Shown: one piece after another, positions 45,847 through 60,156 of the stretch | Layout of the letters: each line of letters starts with the position of its first letter | Numbering within the stretch: the first letter of the stretch is position 1 | Assembly (NCBI GenBank): GCA_021527695.1 | Contig: JAKFAO010000008.1 | Coordinates: 310,001 to 374,000, forward strand | Direction: 5' to 3' | Source: Naematelia aurantialba | Lineage: Eukaryota; Basidiomycota; Tremellomycetes; Tremellales; Naemateliaceae | Length of the DNA: 64,000 nt | Translations under genes and position numbers: made by a program | The notes under the pieces: model-generated | What the model was told of the DNA's origin: nothing | Database searches by the model: none | Seen by the model: the letters and a program-made list of their open reading frames with translations, nothing else

Positions 45847-46427
45847 GATCTCGGTGGACTCTTTCGCCCGACTTGCAAATTCTTGGTGTCGAGTTCATCC
45901 GTCAGGATCTCAAGGCGGGGTGTGTGTAGTATTGAAAACGAGGATGTTTGTGCCCATAAAGTCTACTTTACTCAAAAGTCCATAGCTTATTCTTCCTGTT
46001 GTCGTCCTTCCCTCGATGCAGCGGTACGATGCTTCCGAGGAGCACCCAGGCTTTACGTGAATTCGCGTGAGACTGCGGCGCGAGACCGCCGCTTTGATGG
46101 CACCACCCCGAGATGGCCGGTAGTTAAGTGAAAGGATGCTCTGGCTACACTTCCAGCGTACCGTCACATCCCCCTCCCCCAACGCAGACCTCGCATACAC
46201 TCGCGCTTAGAGCATCCATCGCTGCCAAACCGCTACCACACGCCAACACAGTAGCTGCCACAAAAGTGCCACTCGAACGTGCGCTACTCGGCCCTTGGAC
46301 TGAATCCGTTACGTAATCCCGCCGGGCTTTTTTTTCGTGGCGTGCGATGAGACGACGATTTCGACTCTTGTTCTTCAACTTCTTCCTGCTCTTGTCTCTC
46401 TACGTTTACACTCACACTTTGCATAAA
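45847..46427. promoter_or_regulatory. Upstream region of MET6
   Basis: 581 bp between the membrane-protein stop and the MET6 ATG. It has an eight-T run at about 46327. A pyrimidine-rich stretch (46360-46400) lies just before the start codon, as is common upstream of strongly expressed fungal genes. No CACGTG site was seen. Confidence 0.45.
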
Positions 46428-49309
46428 ATGGTCAAGTCTGCTGTCCTAGGTTACCCACGTATCGGTGTGGGACGGTCTGTCAAGAAGGTGAGTTTGGTGG
46501 TACATTGGTGCCAGGAGTCCAGGGCTCGAGGGGGCTGTATTTTGAGTGCGGAATGCCGATGTCGAAAGTCGATGTTGAATGTCGAATGTCGAATGTCGAA
46601 TGTTGAAAGTCGATTGTCGAATGCCGAATGTCGAATATCAATGGCGGCAGAGCTGACGCCGACACAGGCGGTCGAGTCATACTGGGCTGGCAACTCGTCT
46701 GCCGAGGAGCTGGCATCCGTCGCCAAGGCTGTCCGCAAGGAGCGATGGGAGTCGATCAAGAACGCCGGCGTGGACTTTATCCCCAGGTGCGTGATCCGTC
46801 TCTCACCTACAGGGTAGTCTGGTGGCTTACATGTTGGTTGTAGCGGAGAGTTCACCCTGTACGACCACCTCCTTGACCACTCGTACGCTTTCGGCGTCAT
46901 CCCTCAACGATACGTCGAGCAGAAGCTCTCTGGTCTCGACACCTACTTTGGTGAGTCTCCCTAATGCAACTTGCCCACGTAGCGGAGATCATGGCTCATC
47001 GTTCGTAGCCATGGGCCGAGGCAAGCAGGACCGCGCAAAGGGCATCGACGTTCAGGCGTCGGAGATGGGGAAGTTGTGAGTCCCTCACCCTCCCACCTTG
47101 CTCTAGCCGCCGCTTAAAGCTCCTTCACCAATCGCCCCGATGGCGCTCACTTTCGCAGCTTCGACTCAAACTACCACATTGTCAAGGTCGACCACTTGCC
47201 CACCACCGAGTTCAAGCTGGAGCACAACCAGTGGCTCGCCGAGTACGAGGAGGCCAAGGCGCTCGGCATCGAGACCCGCCCCGTCTTGTTCGGTCCCATC
47301 ACCTACCTCTCCCTGGTCCGAAAGGCCCGCGACGCCCCCGCCGACTTTGAGCCTATTCAGCTTCTCGACAAGCTCATCCCCGTCTACAAGGAGGTCCTTG
47401 CCTCTTTGAAAGCTGCCGGTGCCGAGTATGTGCAGATCGACGAGCCCATCCTGTCCCTCGACAAGGCAGAGTCTTTCGGTCCCGAGTTCAAGAAGGTCTA
47501 CGAGGCTCTTGCCCCCGTTGCTCCCAAGATCACCATCACCTCTGCCTACGGCCGAGTCGGCAAGAGTATCGAGTACCTCAAGGAGCTCCCCATCTATGCG
47601 CTTCACCTCGACCTCGACCGTGAGCCCAAGCAGCTCGACAGCGTCCTCGAGGCCCTCAAGGACACCAACATCAACATTGAGCTTGGTCTGATCTCCGGCC
47701 GAAACGTCTGGAAGAACGACCTCAAGGCTTCCAAGGCGCTCGCCCAGAAGGCCATCGATGTCCTCGGCGCCGAACCGCGTGGTCGTCTCCACCTCGTCGT
47801 CGCTCCTGCACACTCCCATCTCGATCAAGGTCGAGAAGAAGCTCTCTGAGGAGGTCGTCAGCTGGCTCTCGTTCGCGGAAGAGAAGTGCGAGGAGGTCGC
47901 CGCACTCGCCCAGGCTTTGAACGGCCAGGAGACTCCCCTGTTCGAGCAGAACACCAAGGACATTGCTGCGCGACGAGACTTTGAGCGCAATTCGGACCCC
48001 GCCGTCCGTGAGCGAGTTGCGGGTATCACCGAGGAGATGCTCTCGCGAAAGGCTCCGTTCCCTGAGCGTCGTGCGGCTCAGAAGAAGCTCCTTAACCTGC
48101 CCAAGTTCCCCACCACTACCATTGGATCGTTCCCCCAGACCAAGGAGATCCGACAGGCTCGTGCCAAGTTTGGCAAGGGCGAGCTCACCGCCGAGCAGTT
48201 AGTGTTTCAGTGATCGGCCGGTAGCATTCCGCTGACCGTTCTCTAGGTACGAGAAGGCGATGGAGGCCGAGATCCAGCACGCCGTCGACTTCCAGGAGAA
48301 GGTCGGTCTTGACCTCTTCGTCCATGGCGAGCCGGAGCGAAACGACATGGTTCAGTACTTTGGCGAGCAGCTCCGTGGCTTCAACTTCACTCAGGTAAGT
48401 CTTCAAGGCCGAGCTCGTGCATGCATGCTCATGGTACTGCAGCTCGGCTGGGTTCAGTCTTACGGCTCTCGATACGTCCGACCGCCGATTGTCGTGTCTG
48501 ACATTTCGCGACCTGCGCCCATGACCGTCAAGTGGTCGGCATACGCTCAGAGCCTTACCGAGAAGCCCATGAAGGGCATGCTTACCGGTCCTGTCACGGT
48601 GAGTTTGTTGCTACCGACGGCAAAGCAGAGTGCTGAGTGGGCAGATCCTCAACTGGTCTTTCCCCCGTGCGGATGTGTCCAAGGAGGTGCAGTCGAAGCA
48701 GCTTGCTCTCGCACTCCGTGACGAGGTGATCGACCTCGCCAACGCCGGCATCAAGGCCATCCAGGTCGACGAGCCTGCTATCCGAGAGGGTCTTCCCCTC
48801 CGCAAGTCGGACTGGGACGCCTACCTCAAGTGGGCGGTCGACTCGTTCCGACTGTCGACCTCGGGTGTCGGGAACGACGTCCAGGTGCACTCGCACTTCT
48901 GTTACTCTGACTTTGGAGACATCTTCCCTTCGATCCAGGCGCTCGACGCCGACGTCATCTCGATCGAGGCATCCAAGGCCGAGATGAAGCTGCTCGACGT
49001 GTTCAGGTCGTACGGCTACAGCAACGAGATTGGCCCTGGTGTCTACGACATTCACTCTCCTGTGAGTCGACACGTCATCCAACGGATTCAGTTTTGGATC
49101 ACAGTCGAGACCGTTACTGATCGTCTCAGCGTGTTCCGTCCGAGCAGGAGATCAAGGACCGCATTGCGGCGATGACCAAGGTCTTCCCTGCGGACCTCAT
49201 GATCGTCAACCCCGACTGTGGTCTGAAGACCCGAGGCTGGAAGGAGACTGAGGAGTCGTTGTCGAACCTCGTCGCCGCGGCTCGATGGGCCCGCGAGACC
49301 TACGCCTAA
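46428..49309 (+). CDS. MET6: Cobalamin-independent methionine synthase, with an apparent 1-nt frameshift
   Basis: Met6 transfers the methyl group of 5-methyltetrahydropteroyl-polyglutamate to homocysteine. Exon 1 (46428-46487) reads [20 protein letters not shown]. Exon 2 starts at 46668 ([11 protein letters not shown]). Then come [40 protein letters not shown] and [15 protein letters not shown]. At the carboxy domain are [31 protein letters not shown] and [11 protein letters not shown]. Zinc ligands are visible in [10 protein letters not shown] (His, Cys), [10 protein letters not shown] (Glu) and [13 protein letters not shown] (Cys). It ends ARWARETYA at 49309. Around 47775 the frame changes: upstream reads IDVLGAE, downstream [14 protein letters not shown] in the +1 frame, as if one C had been inserted (GAACCGCG for GAACGCG). 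Otherwise complete. It may be a sequencing error or a real lesion. Confidence 0.93.
46550..46639. repeat. TCGAATG-type 7-8-bp repeat in MET6 intron 1
   Basis: About eleven imperfect copies of GTCGAATG/GTTGAAAG occupy half of the 180-nt first intron (46488-46667). Confidence 0.9.
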
Positions 49310-49868
49310 ACGCGGTCCGCGTGTGGGCGTCCTTCCCCCGCCTCTTTGCATTTGGCATAGCTTCAACAGCCATTTTCACCACCGTCCCCTCAATCCCATA
49401 TCCATCATGTTCGATACCCTGTGCGTTCCTATACCATCTTGAGATATCCCTGCTGTGACTCGCGTGTTCATTGGTTCTTTATCGTGGCAGGGAGGTAGAT
49501 AGCGTTGTCGAGTGCGAAGCAGAAGAAATGAAAGTCTGTTCAACCGGAACCTTGGTTGCAGCGTCGCGCCTGCCGTGTTGCGGGAAGCAGTGCTTGACTT
49601 GCTCGACGGAGCAGGCGATAGCCCTCGATGCCTATGCCTAAGCCACAGCAATAGACATTCAGCGGATGACACTGCACAAATCGTAGATGGATTCGGTCGA
49701 TGTGTGTCTCGCGTTCGCGTCTGTTGATGATTTCCATTTCGACAGCTCAGGATTTAACACCCTCATCATCCGCAAATCTAACAGTCTGGACCCGACTCGT
49801 ATTGGAGAGAGAGAGAGAGAGGGCACAAGTGACGAACGCATGGGACGAGATGAGATGAGCGGCTGTCC
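49310..49868. other. Intergenic region MET6 / RAD57-like
   Basis: 559 bp in tandem orientation. It has a short (GA)n run at about 49806-49820 and no gene. It is expected to hold the MET6 3' UTR and the promoter of the recombinase gene. Confidence 0.5.
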
Positions 49869-52294
49869 ATGTCCCATCTCTTTCCGCTCGACTCGCTCGG
49901 CCTCACCGCCCAGCAACTGGCGGCTTGCAAGCGAGGTGAGTGTCTACTGCCATTCTGCTGCGTTGTGCATTCATACTCTGTTTAAGATACCTGGGTACAC
50001 TCGTGCTCTGCCCCTCTGCCCCTCTGCCCCTCTGGATACTTGGATACACTCACACTCTTCCCCAACGATACGCTCACACTCGCACTCTTCCCCATCGATA
50101 GACCCATACCATTCCCCAGTGATACACCCACACCCTTCCCCATTCTGACACCCACACTCTCCCTTGACACACATTCCGACGAGCTAACGCGTCAGCCGAC
50201 GTATCGACCGCGGCCGAGCTGCTGCTCGTTACGCCCAATGACCTGTCGAAGAAGTTCCGGGCGACAACCACGCCGCAGGGGGTGCAGGAGCTCGTTCGGG
50301 CGGTAGCGAGGGCGGTGACGCCGCATGCTCCGACTCTGGGCCTGCTGATCCGGGACGGCGAGGGCGATACCGACCAGTTGGTCCTGGATGACCACGGCGA
50401 TACCGATCGGCTACTTCTGGATGACCACGGCGGCAACGGCCAGCTACTGGTAAATGACCCCGGGGGCAACCAGCTGCTCCTGGATATCGTGGGAAACAAC
50501 CACGATGGCACTGGAGACAACGCCGAGCATCGTCGAGGGACACGGCCGAGGCGCGGCTGGCTGAGCACTGGCGATGCAGGAATGGACCGTGCGCTGGGAG
50601 GCGGACTGCGACTAGGCTGCCTGACTGAAATTGCCGGCGAGAGGTGAGTGACTAGATATCTGGATCCAACGATGCGACAGCGGCAGCGGCAGGATAGCAT
50701 GCTAGCATGCTATGCTGTACTGTACTGGCTCGTACTCGCTCGTACTGGCTCGTACTGGCTCGTACTGGCTCGTACTATACTCTACTGAACAGACATGGAT
50801 ATGCAGCACAGACAGGCGCAGGCAGGAAACTCACTGATACCCCGCAGCGCATCTGGCAAATCCCACCTCTGCATGTCGCTCGCGCTCGCCGCGCAGCTCC
50901 CGTTGCTCTCGCGGGACCCAGGCGGGGCGCTCATCCTCACCTCGGAGCGGGAGATAGCCACCACCCGCCTGGTCGAGCTCGCCAAGCCGCTTCTCGCGGC
51001 CCATGATCCCACGCACGCGATCTCGGTCAAATCGCTCCTGGATCGAGTCATGACGAATCGCGTGAAAGACGCCGATGCCCTCGAGACGCTGTTGATCGCC
51101 CTGCCGAATCTGCTGCAGAAACACAACGCCGCCTCGGACGTCAACTCCAATGCCACCTCCGTCACCTCCAATGCCATCTCCGTCACCTCCAATGCCTCCT
51201 CCAATGCCAAATCCAACGCCAACTCGAATCTATCGACATCCCCCTTGATCACCGGGCGCCGCCCACATTCGGCACCGGTTGGGTCTGCACGAGTGACACC
51301 GACGCCGATCAGGCTGCTGGTGCTGGATTCCATCACTGCGCTACTGCGAGGCGACGCCGCTCTGCCAAATACGTCGCGAGGACTCGCAGATCGCTCGCGG
51401 TTCCTCTGCAACGTCACGGATCGGCTAAAGGCTCTTGCACTCGAATACAACCTCGCGGTGGTCGTCATCAACCAGGTCTCGGATGTCTTTGCGCGACCAC
51501 CACCAGCGCCAACACCGAGCCCCGTGTCGTCCTCTTCGCAGCGATACATGCAAGGTCCGGAGCCGCCGATGCTCTACTCGACGCAATCGCGGTGGTTCTC
51601 TGGCCAGTCGGCGGGGTACCACAAAGAGGCTAGTCTCGGTATCGTCTGGGCAAATGCAGTGAATACCCGTATCATGTTAAGCAGGACGGGAAGGCGGCGG
51701 ACTCTTGACCCAGACGACCTCACACCCCTCCCTCGCAAACGGCAGAGGCGCCGGACACCTAATGCGTACAACGGCGACGCGAATATCCAGCATGACGAGG
51801 GCGAGGACGGGGATGACGAGGACGTCGCTTCGGCTGTTGGTTTACATCCCGCCGTCGACATCAGACCGACTCTGATTCGACGGATGCACGTCGTCTTCTC
51901 GCCGCATGCACCATCAAGCACACTGGACTACATCATCACCCCGTCGGGGGTGTACTCGCTGCAAGGCTCGTACAAGCGTCTCGACCTGTCCGAAGCACTC
52001 AGGAGGCGCGACCTGAATGCCCGCTATGCTGCCAAACACGCACCCACGGACAGTCAGGTCTTGCAGAGACAAGGGACGAGCAGCCAGGTTCTGCTTAGGC
52101 AAGGCGCGAGAAGCCAGGTACTGCTTAGGCAGGGCACGAGTAGTCAAGTCCTGCATGGGCAAGCAGACGAGGATGGGGATGGGGTGCTGCTGGAAGAAGG
52201 GTACGATGAGTTTGGAGACGTGCCGGATGGATTTTGGGAGTATGAAAGAGAGGTGGATCTGGCGGAACCGCTGGCATTTGGTGCAGACTTGTAG
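49869..52294 (+). CDS. Rad57/XRCC3-like RecA-family recombination protein
   Basis: There are three exons: 49869-49935, 50196-50643 and 50848-52294, with phases 1 and 2 that fit. The start is MSHLFPLDSLGLTAQQLAAC. A helix-hairpin-like region follows (ADVSTAAELLLVTPNDLSKK), as in Rad51 paralogues. Then come RGWLSTGDAGMDRALGGGLR and LGCLTEIAGES-ASGKSHLCM. The Walker A box GESASGKS is assembled across intron 2. Walker B is IRLLVLDSIT, then LALEYNLAVVVINQVSDVF, then EASLGIVWANAVNTRIMLSR, typical of Rad57 and XRCC3. These act with Rad55/Rad51 in homologous recombination in the nucleus. Three in-frame repeat regions expand the protein: 33-bp units at 50365-50490, Ser-Asn-Ala repeats at about 51140-51230, and 30-bp units at 52052-52171. 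Assignment to Rad57 rather than another paralogue is probable, not proven. Confidence 0.88.
50003..50165. repeat. Imperfect repeats in intron 1 of the RAD57-like gene
   Basis: CCTCTGCC steps are followed by several diverged units of the type GATAYRCYCACACTCTTCCCC, filling most of the 260-nt intron (49936-50195). Confidence 0.75.
50365..50490. repeat. 33-bp in-frame coding repeat in the RAD57-like gene
   Basis: Units at 50365, 50398, 50431 and a shorter one at 50464 encode variants of DTDQLVLDDHG. They lie between the amino-terminal helical domain and the RecA core. Confidence 0.9.
50721..50775. repeat. CGTACTGGCT 10-bp repeat in intron 2 of the RAD57-like gene
   Basis: Five to six near-perfect 10-bp units lie inside the intron 50644-50847, which interrupts the Walker A codons. 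Confidence 0.9.
52052..52171. repeat. 30-bp in-frame coding repeat near the RAD57-like carboxy end
   Basis: Four 30-bp units (52052, 52082, 52112, 52142) encode SQVLLRQGTS variants, beyond the RecA core. Confidence 0.95.
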
Positions 52295-52609
52295 TCAAGA
52301 CGGGGATGGGGATGGGATGGAGGGTGGGGGGGGGAAGCAATGTCAGACGTCGGAGGGTCGTATTACCATATTGCATGATGCTTTGTATCCAATGTACTGC
52401 CAATGACTAATCGCGTCCACATGCTCCATCTCTGCCTTGCCCGCACCATGGCTCCCTACTCATCTGCGCCTGGATTATCTGTGTGCTTGTCCGTCAAGTG
52501 TCAAGTATATGGCCATCCACAGAGATGGACCAGGAAAGTGGAGGTCGACCACACCCGCCGACCCGCCAAACCTGCTATTTGACCGTGCACTGACGGTACT
52601 ACAAACAGC
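52295..52609. other. Short tandem intergenic region
   Basis: 315 bp with a nine-G run at about 52325. No gene is seen. The GDP-fucose synthase promoter is expected here. Confidence 0.4.
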
Positions 52610-55030
<2,421 letters not shown>

Positions 55031-55407
55031 GAGCGGCCGCAGCAACGAGGAAGAAGAGGAAGAAGAGCGAAACGATCATTTCTGTAGAGCGGCCTTCAGG
55101 TGCTTGTGTGCAACCATGTACATTGTACGTTCATACGTTATGTATACATAGACCTTCCCGGCCAGCGTCCATGACGCGATGGTCTCGAAATTCAATGACT
55201 TTGCGAGGTTTGATATGAATACTGTATATGCCCGTCGAGAGGGCCTGCATTCTCAGACCTGACGCCAATGCTTCTGTCCCATGCGCTATGATAATATGAT
55301 ACAATGCCACGCTGTGCGGCAAGCGTGATGCCGGCGTATCCCAAAGCTCCCAATAGTCTGTTTCCAATAGTCTGCGTCATCTGCCCAACTACACCTCCCT
55401 TGCAACG
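55031..55407. other. Convergent intergenic region
   Basis: 377 bp between the GDP-fucose synthase stop and the Trf4-like stop. It contains the 3' flanks only; no gene is seen. Confidence 0.5.
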
Positions 55408-58130
55408 TCAACGTCGCCCAGCGACTCCTCCCATGCAATGTCGCCCAGCAGTACTTCCCATGCCACATTGTCCCTCAATCAAAAGACACAAAGTCCTCTC
55501 CAGCCGCAATATCGTCCAGGCGCGTTCATCCCTCCCTGCCCCCGCCTTGGCAGCCCAAAAAGCCCGCTTCTCGCTCTTTGATAATACCTTCGGAGCTGTC
55601 GGCGCCGGAGCGTGACTTCTCAGCGTCGATGCTGCGGTCGCGTAGGACTCGCTGTCGTCGCTTGAAGAGCTCGGCACATCATCTGAAGCAAGGGCAACCG
55701 CCTGAGTGAGCGATGTGGCGCCTTGCGGCCGTGCTCTCGACCTGGTCTTCGCATTCACAGCGTATCGCGATTCTTCCTCATCGTCATCCTGCCGTTCTTG
55801 GATCTCTCCGTCTTCCGATACACTAGCGAACCGATCTCGTCGAACGACACCATTCCCGTTGGGGTAGACCACCTCGGTACCGCCATCCCCACTGAGTTTC
55901 CCGTTTTCACTCGCCTCAGCAGCGCTGAGAAGCTCCCCTTCCTCGCTCGAGGTGGCCAGATAATCCTCCACGTCTGAATCATCATCCACCACGATGGCTT
56001 GGATCATCGAGTCGCCTTTGAGCTTCTTGCTAGGTGGCGTTGGACTGGGCAACCGGGATCGCTTCCCACCCACTTGCATAGGGTCCAGGTAATGAGTGAG
56101 ATGGTCAGATAGGTTGGCGTTGGTCGGCAGCCGGAGCATGCGCTGCAACCGTCCTTCCTGATGGAGGGCTGTGAGAGACTGCCGCTTTCGTACCATCTAC
56201 CACGATCAGATTGTTCTCCCGTCACTGCCTGGGTAGACGCTCACATCAGGACTGAAACCCATGACCGCTGACAGGATGCTCAGGTCGTCAGGCAACTCAA
56301 TGTTGCCATTGCCGCCAGCAGAGATCATCGCCATCTGCGTGGAACGTTCAAACATCCGTCCTGTCAACAGCTCGAAGGCGCCAGCCATCGCACCTCGCAC
56401 GGTGCGAACACCAAACGAGTTACCTCCAATGTCCGAATCTGCCACGCCTAGTCAGCCGCGCCTCGAGCCGACAATCGGTTGAGGACTCACCAGGATCCTG
56501 AGGATCTTCCACACTCAGCAAGAATGGTCTGGCCTCATTGAACCATCCTTTGGCTCGTTTGTCAAAGTAGAATCCCCCTCGGCGGATCGACAAGCCAACT
56601 TGGTCGTAATTGAAGTTGCGGCCATAGAGTTCAAAGAATTCAACAAGCAGTGTTCCCAGGTTCTTTTCGGCATCCATCTGGGACGACCGCAATTTAGGAT
56701 GTATCTGACGGTATCAGCCTGCTTCGATTCTCCACGACGAAGAACGCACTTGGAGGAACGAGATGACCATGCAGATGACGCAATAACTGCCCAAACCACC
56801 CGTAAACACCTCATTCATGCTCCTCTGGCTAAGAAAAGACTTGACAACCATGATAAGCTGCCTTGAACCAGGTATCACGTCGAGGTACTGGTTGATGATT
56901 TTGCCCGAAGCGATACCGTTGGTCTGATTGAGCGAGATGTCGACGTTGATTCGGCCATCGAGGGTCACGAATTTGATGATGGGAACCTTGGCATTGGCAA
57001 TGACAGCGACCGTGTCCGTGATGTTCGCCTCGCGTAACGCTCGACCAAGCGCGCCAAGGTGAAGGGCACGAGACGACTTGGTGGCGCCTACATTATGGTG
57101 TTCCACGACAAGGTCGATATCACTGAATGAATGAGTAGCCGTCCAGCGGAGCCAAGGGATGAGACAACCTCACCCTGATGGAAGGTACAGTTGTGTCTGC
57201 CACGAGCCAAAGGGGGTCACAACGGCGTCTGGCCAGAGTTTGTATATTGCTCGAGAGATGAGTTCGATCAAGTAGAGCCGGATCTCAAACTCTTCGCGTG
57301 TGGGGGAGACGAATTGATAGAAAGCGGCAACTTCTTCATTCAGCCTGCCAAGCAGTCAGCACAGATCGTGTTGAGAGCCGAAGCAGAACCTAAGGAACTT
57401 ACATCTGTCCGGGATTGCCACAGCGTGCCATCCTGTTCATATCGACCCACGGAGCCGCTCTGCTTTCTGCCCGCCTCTGCTCCTGCAAGTTCTTAGGTCC
57501 CGTACGTTCTCCCAGCGGGCCGCCGGTCTGAGCCGTCGGCACACCTCCAGATTTATTCTTCTTCTTCTCCTCTTTTGCTTTTTTTCTTTCCAGCTTCCTG
57601 GCCTTCTTCGATGCCTTTCCCGTGTCGCCTTGCTTGCCGCCTTTGGGCTCTGCAGCAGACGGAGCGTCGGAGCTGTTTGTTCCATGCGTCCGAAAGCTCT
57701 CTAACCGAGCTGCCGCGTGAGCAGACATGTGAGAATGAGCATCCTGCCCCTGCACGCTGGTATCCCCACCGGAGCCTTTCACACCCGTTCCATTCGATGT
57801 CAATGCACCGGATGGTGGGAGAGAAGCATGGTAGGCAGAATCTCGGACGCGCGAAGGACCAGCTTCAGGATGAGACTGAATTGCCGAGTTCTGCTGCGAT
57901 TGTAGAGAAATACCAGCGGGGGACCTGGCCGGTGTCGATGCTGATCCGTTAGGCTTGGAATGGAAAGAAGGCTTCGCAGGTAAGGAAGGATGACCACGAG
58001 GGGTCGATGTCGGTGGTAGAGCTGCGTGAGCTGCAGGGGGAGAGAAGTCAGCTGCCGGGGGAGAGAAGTCAAAGGCGATAAAGTCGGCGCCATTGTCGAT
58101 GGCTTTTGCACCGCCCGGCATTGTGCCCAT
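55408..58130 (-). CDS. Non-canonical poly(A) polymerase Trf4/5-like (DNA polymerase sigma family, TRAMP)
   Basis: ATG 58130 begins MGTMPGGAKAIDNGADFIAF. A disordered Ser/Pro region and a Lys-rich stretch follow. The catalytic domain starts APWVDMNRMARCGNPGQM and LNEEVAAFYQFVSPTREEFE. The nucleotidyltransferase motif is GSWQTQLYLPSG-DIDLVV, giving the first two metal-binding Asp residues. The third Asp is in RINVDISLNQTNGI. The PAP-associated domain gives GSRQLIMVVKSFLSQRSMNE, GGLGSYCVICMVISFLQ, NLGTLLVEFFELYGRNFNYD and a RGGFYFDK nucleotide-recognition segment. After that comes NSDIGGNSFGVRTVRGAMAG. The carboxy tail is acidic and Ser-rich, ending at 55408. Trf4/5 add short A tails to aberrant nuclear RNAs for the exosome. 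The three Asp are intact. The last about 35 residues are unconserved, so the exact stop could differ if a terminal intron exists. Confidence 0.92.
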
Positions 58131-58393
58131 GCCCTGGTCCGAGTCGAGCTGGTGATACCCCAGCACTACACCATGGAAAGCTTTCACCAAGACCAGAGCG
58201 ACTTCGCAACAACTTCTGAAGGAAGTTTGATTAGCACGTGCCACAATGTGTGTTTAATCCACGTCATGATAAGCGGGCGGCGGTCGCCGGTGGAGGTCGG
58301 TGAGTGAGCGCTGAGACGGTGCAAATAGTAGTACTTGCTCATTGCTCATTGCTTCACTGTTGCAGTCCGGCTCTTGAGTAGTGGACCAAACCT
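58131..58393. promoter_or_regulatory. Bidirectional promoter region
   Basis: 263 bp between the Trf4-like ATG (minus) and the start of the His/Gly protein (plus). TGCTCATTGCTCATTGCT is a small direct repeat at 58337-58354. Confidence 0.45.
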
Positions 58394-59772
58394 ATGTCTA
58401 GGAGAAGTTTGGCGCCAGTGTAAGTGTGATCTACATCTTGGAAGAGCGACCCATGTGGACAAGGAGCGACCGACCCGAATTCCACCACAGGATAACTCAA
58501 CGCGCCACCCACCTTCCCTCGTCCATTCTTTCTCAGCATGCTCGTTCCTGCCAGTGCGGTCCAAACGGCCTCGCTCGTCACCATCCCCCGACCCCGCTGA
58601 ACAACTATCGTCTCCTCTCGATATCCTGCAAAAACGCAGGCGCCGCGAAGAATACTGGTCCGACCCCATCCTCCCGCATGCACAACATGCGCAACCTTAC
58701 GCCGGAGCGCTGCTTGGTGCCGATGTCGAGGCGGATTTAGACGCCGGCGCAGACGGGGAAGGAGAGGAAGGATTTCATCCTGAGAGCAGTTCGACAGCAT
58801 GGACGAGAGCGAGTATCAACGGCCGTCGAAGTCGGCAGTGGCAGTACCTTAATGCGCCGCTCCATTCGTCCCAGTCTCAATCTCACTCGCAGTCGTCCGC
58901 TTCCGCGTCGTTCGAAATGGGGTTGGGAATGGAGCAGGCTAGTCCTCTGCAGCTTATGCGTGCGGCGTCACAGCCTGACCCGGTCAGGCGAGGGCAAATG
59001 TCGTCCTCGCCTATACGGCATCACCCGCCATCGTCGTCGCCTTTCAAGTCGAGTGAGACGCAGTATGAAGAATGGATGCGCCCGGAAGATATGCAGCGCG
59101 AGTGGGGAGAGGAATACGCCGCGCAGAATAGCGTCTTGCACGATCTGGTAAGTCGGGAGCACCTGCCCACTTGTCCCCGTGGTTGTCCTCGACTGTTGGT
59201 TTGTCAGCTCACCACCGCAGCACCGCGCCAGAGTAGGACACCTAGGACACGCACACGCAGGACACGCAGGACACGCACACGCAGGACACCTTGGGCACGC
59301 ACACTCTGGACACATAGGGCACGTCGGCCACACGCATCTCTCGGCCGCTACACCCAGCAGCGCAAGCGCAGCCATGACCCTATCCCCATCCGCGCCAACC
59401 CCAGAGCAGTACCAGCAGTACGCATACCGTACCCAACCCCCATCTTCCAGCACGACCCATCTCGAGACGCACACCACGCCGTATCGCTCCACCACTACGT
59501 TCCCCTCCTCCGGGCCAACCCCGTACCGCCGTGGCCTCCCGTCGTCGCCGCTTGTCCGGGACAGGGACGCGGACCGACACCGGGACCACGACGATCGGTC
59601 GAGAATGGGCGGAGAGTGCGGAGAGGCGCTGGACGACTCGATGGAGATGGACGACGAGGGCGCCGAGCAGGAGGAAGACGTGAGGCGGAGGTACGAAGAG
59701 ACGAATCGGTTGTTGGCGGAATTGGAGGTGGTGCGGAGGCAGCGGTGGGGGCCCGGCTTTGATGGCGTATAG
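58394..59772 (+). CDS. Uncharacterised His/Gly-repeat protein
   Basis: I do not recognise the family. The proposed exons are ATG 58394 (MSRRSLAP), a GTGTAAGT donor, then an exon from about 58491 continuing DNSTRHPPS and SKRPRSSPSPDPAEQLSSPL. It has a basic RRRREEYW motif and a Ser/Gln-rich region, and reaches TQYEEWMRPEDMQREWGEEY and AQNSVLHDL. The last intron (gtaagt near 59149 to cgcag near 59219) leads to HRARVGHLGHAHAGHAGHAH, an about 33-residue His-Gly/Ala repeat coded by GGACACGCA units. Thr/Ser/Pro sequence follows, then an acidic coiled-coil end (EDVRRRYEETNRLLAELEVV), stopping at 59772. The basic motif suggests a nuclear protein and the His repeat could bind metal; both are inference. 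The first exon is the weakest part of the model. Confidence 0.6.
59237..59332. repeat. GGACACGCA-type repeat coding a His-Gly tract
   Basis: Nine-base units alternate with 6-base insertions, all in frame, encoding GHAHAGHAGH-like sequence in the last exon of the uncharacterised gene. Confidence 0.85.
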
Positions 59773-60156
59773 CCGGCGATACATATGATACATATGGTAT
59801 GGACGACGGCAACGGCTACGGCGGCGACGACACGGCGCCCGACGGCGCTGATGACACGACCCGACGAGGTAGAAATAGACTCTGTATTTATGGTCATCCT
59901 TCAGACTTGTTGTTCCACCTTTTAGTGTATAGCACGGTTCTTCGCATTCAGCATTCCTACTCATGCGCGATGCATAACGCTCGACCTGCCTCGGCTGACA
60001 GACGCATGCTTGAGGCGACCGCCATCTGCCTGTCAAGAACCCGGAGCCGTCGTCAGCTCTCATTGCTGAGCCGTCAATCTGGGTGCCGAACACCTATCCC
60101 GCTCAGTATGTCATACATGTTAGTACATACAACACTGAATTGCCACTACACCGAAT
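59773..60156. other. Convergent intergenic region
   Basis: 384 bp between two convergent stops. No gene or repeat is seen. Confidence 0.5.

Noticed and set aside
58491..58560. Splicing of the His/Gly gene at the second GCCAGTG to give APVRSKRPR
   Set aside because: The junction would need non-AG or frame-breaking ends; the CACAG acceptor before GATAACTC keeps phase 0 with canonical ends.
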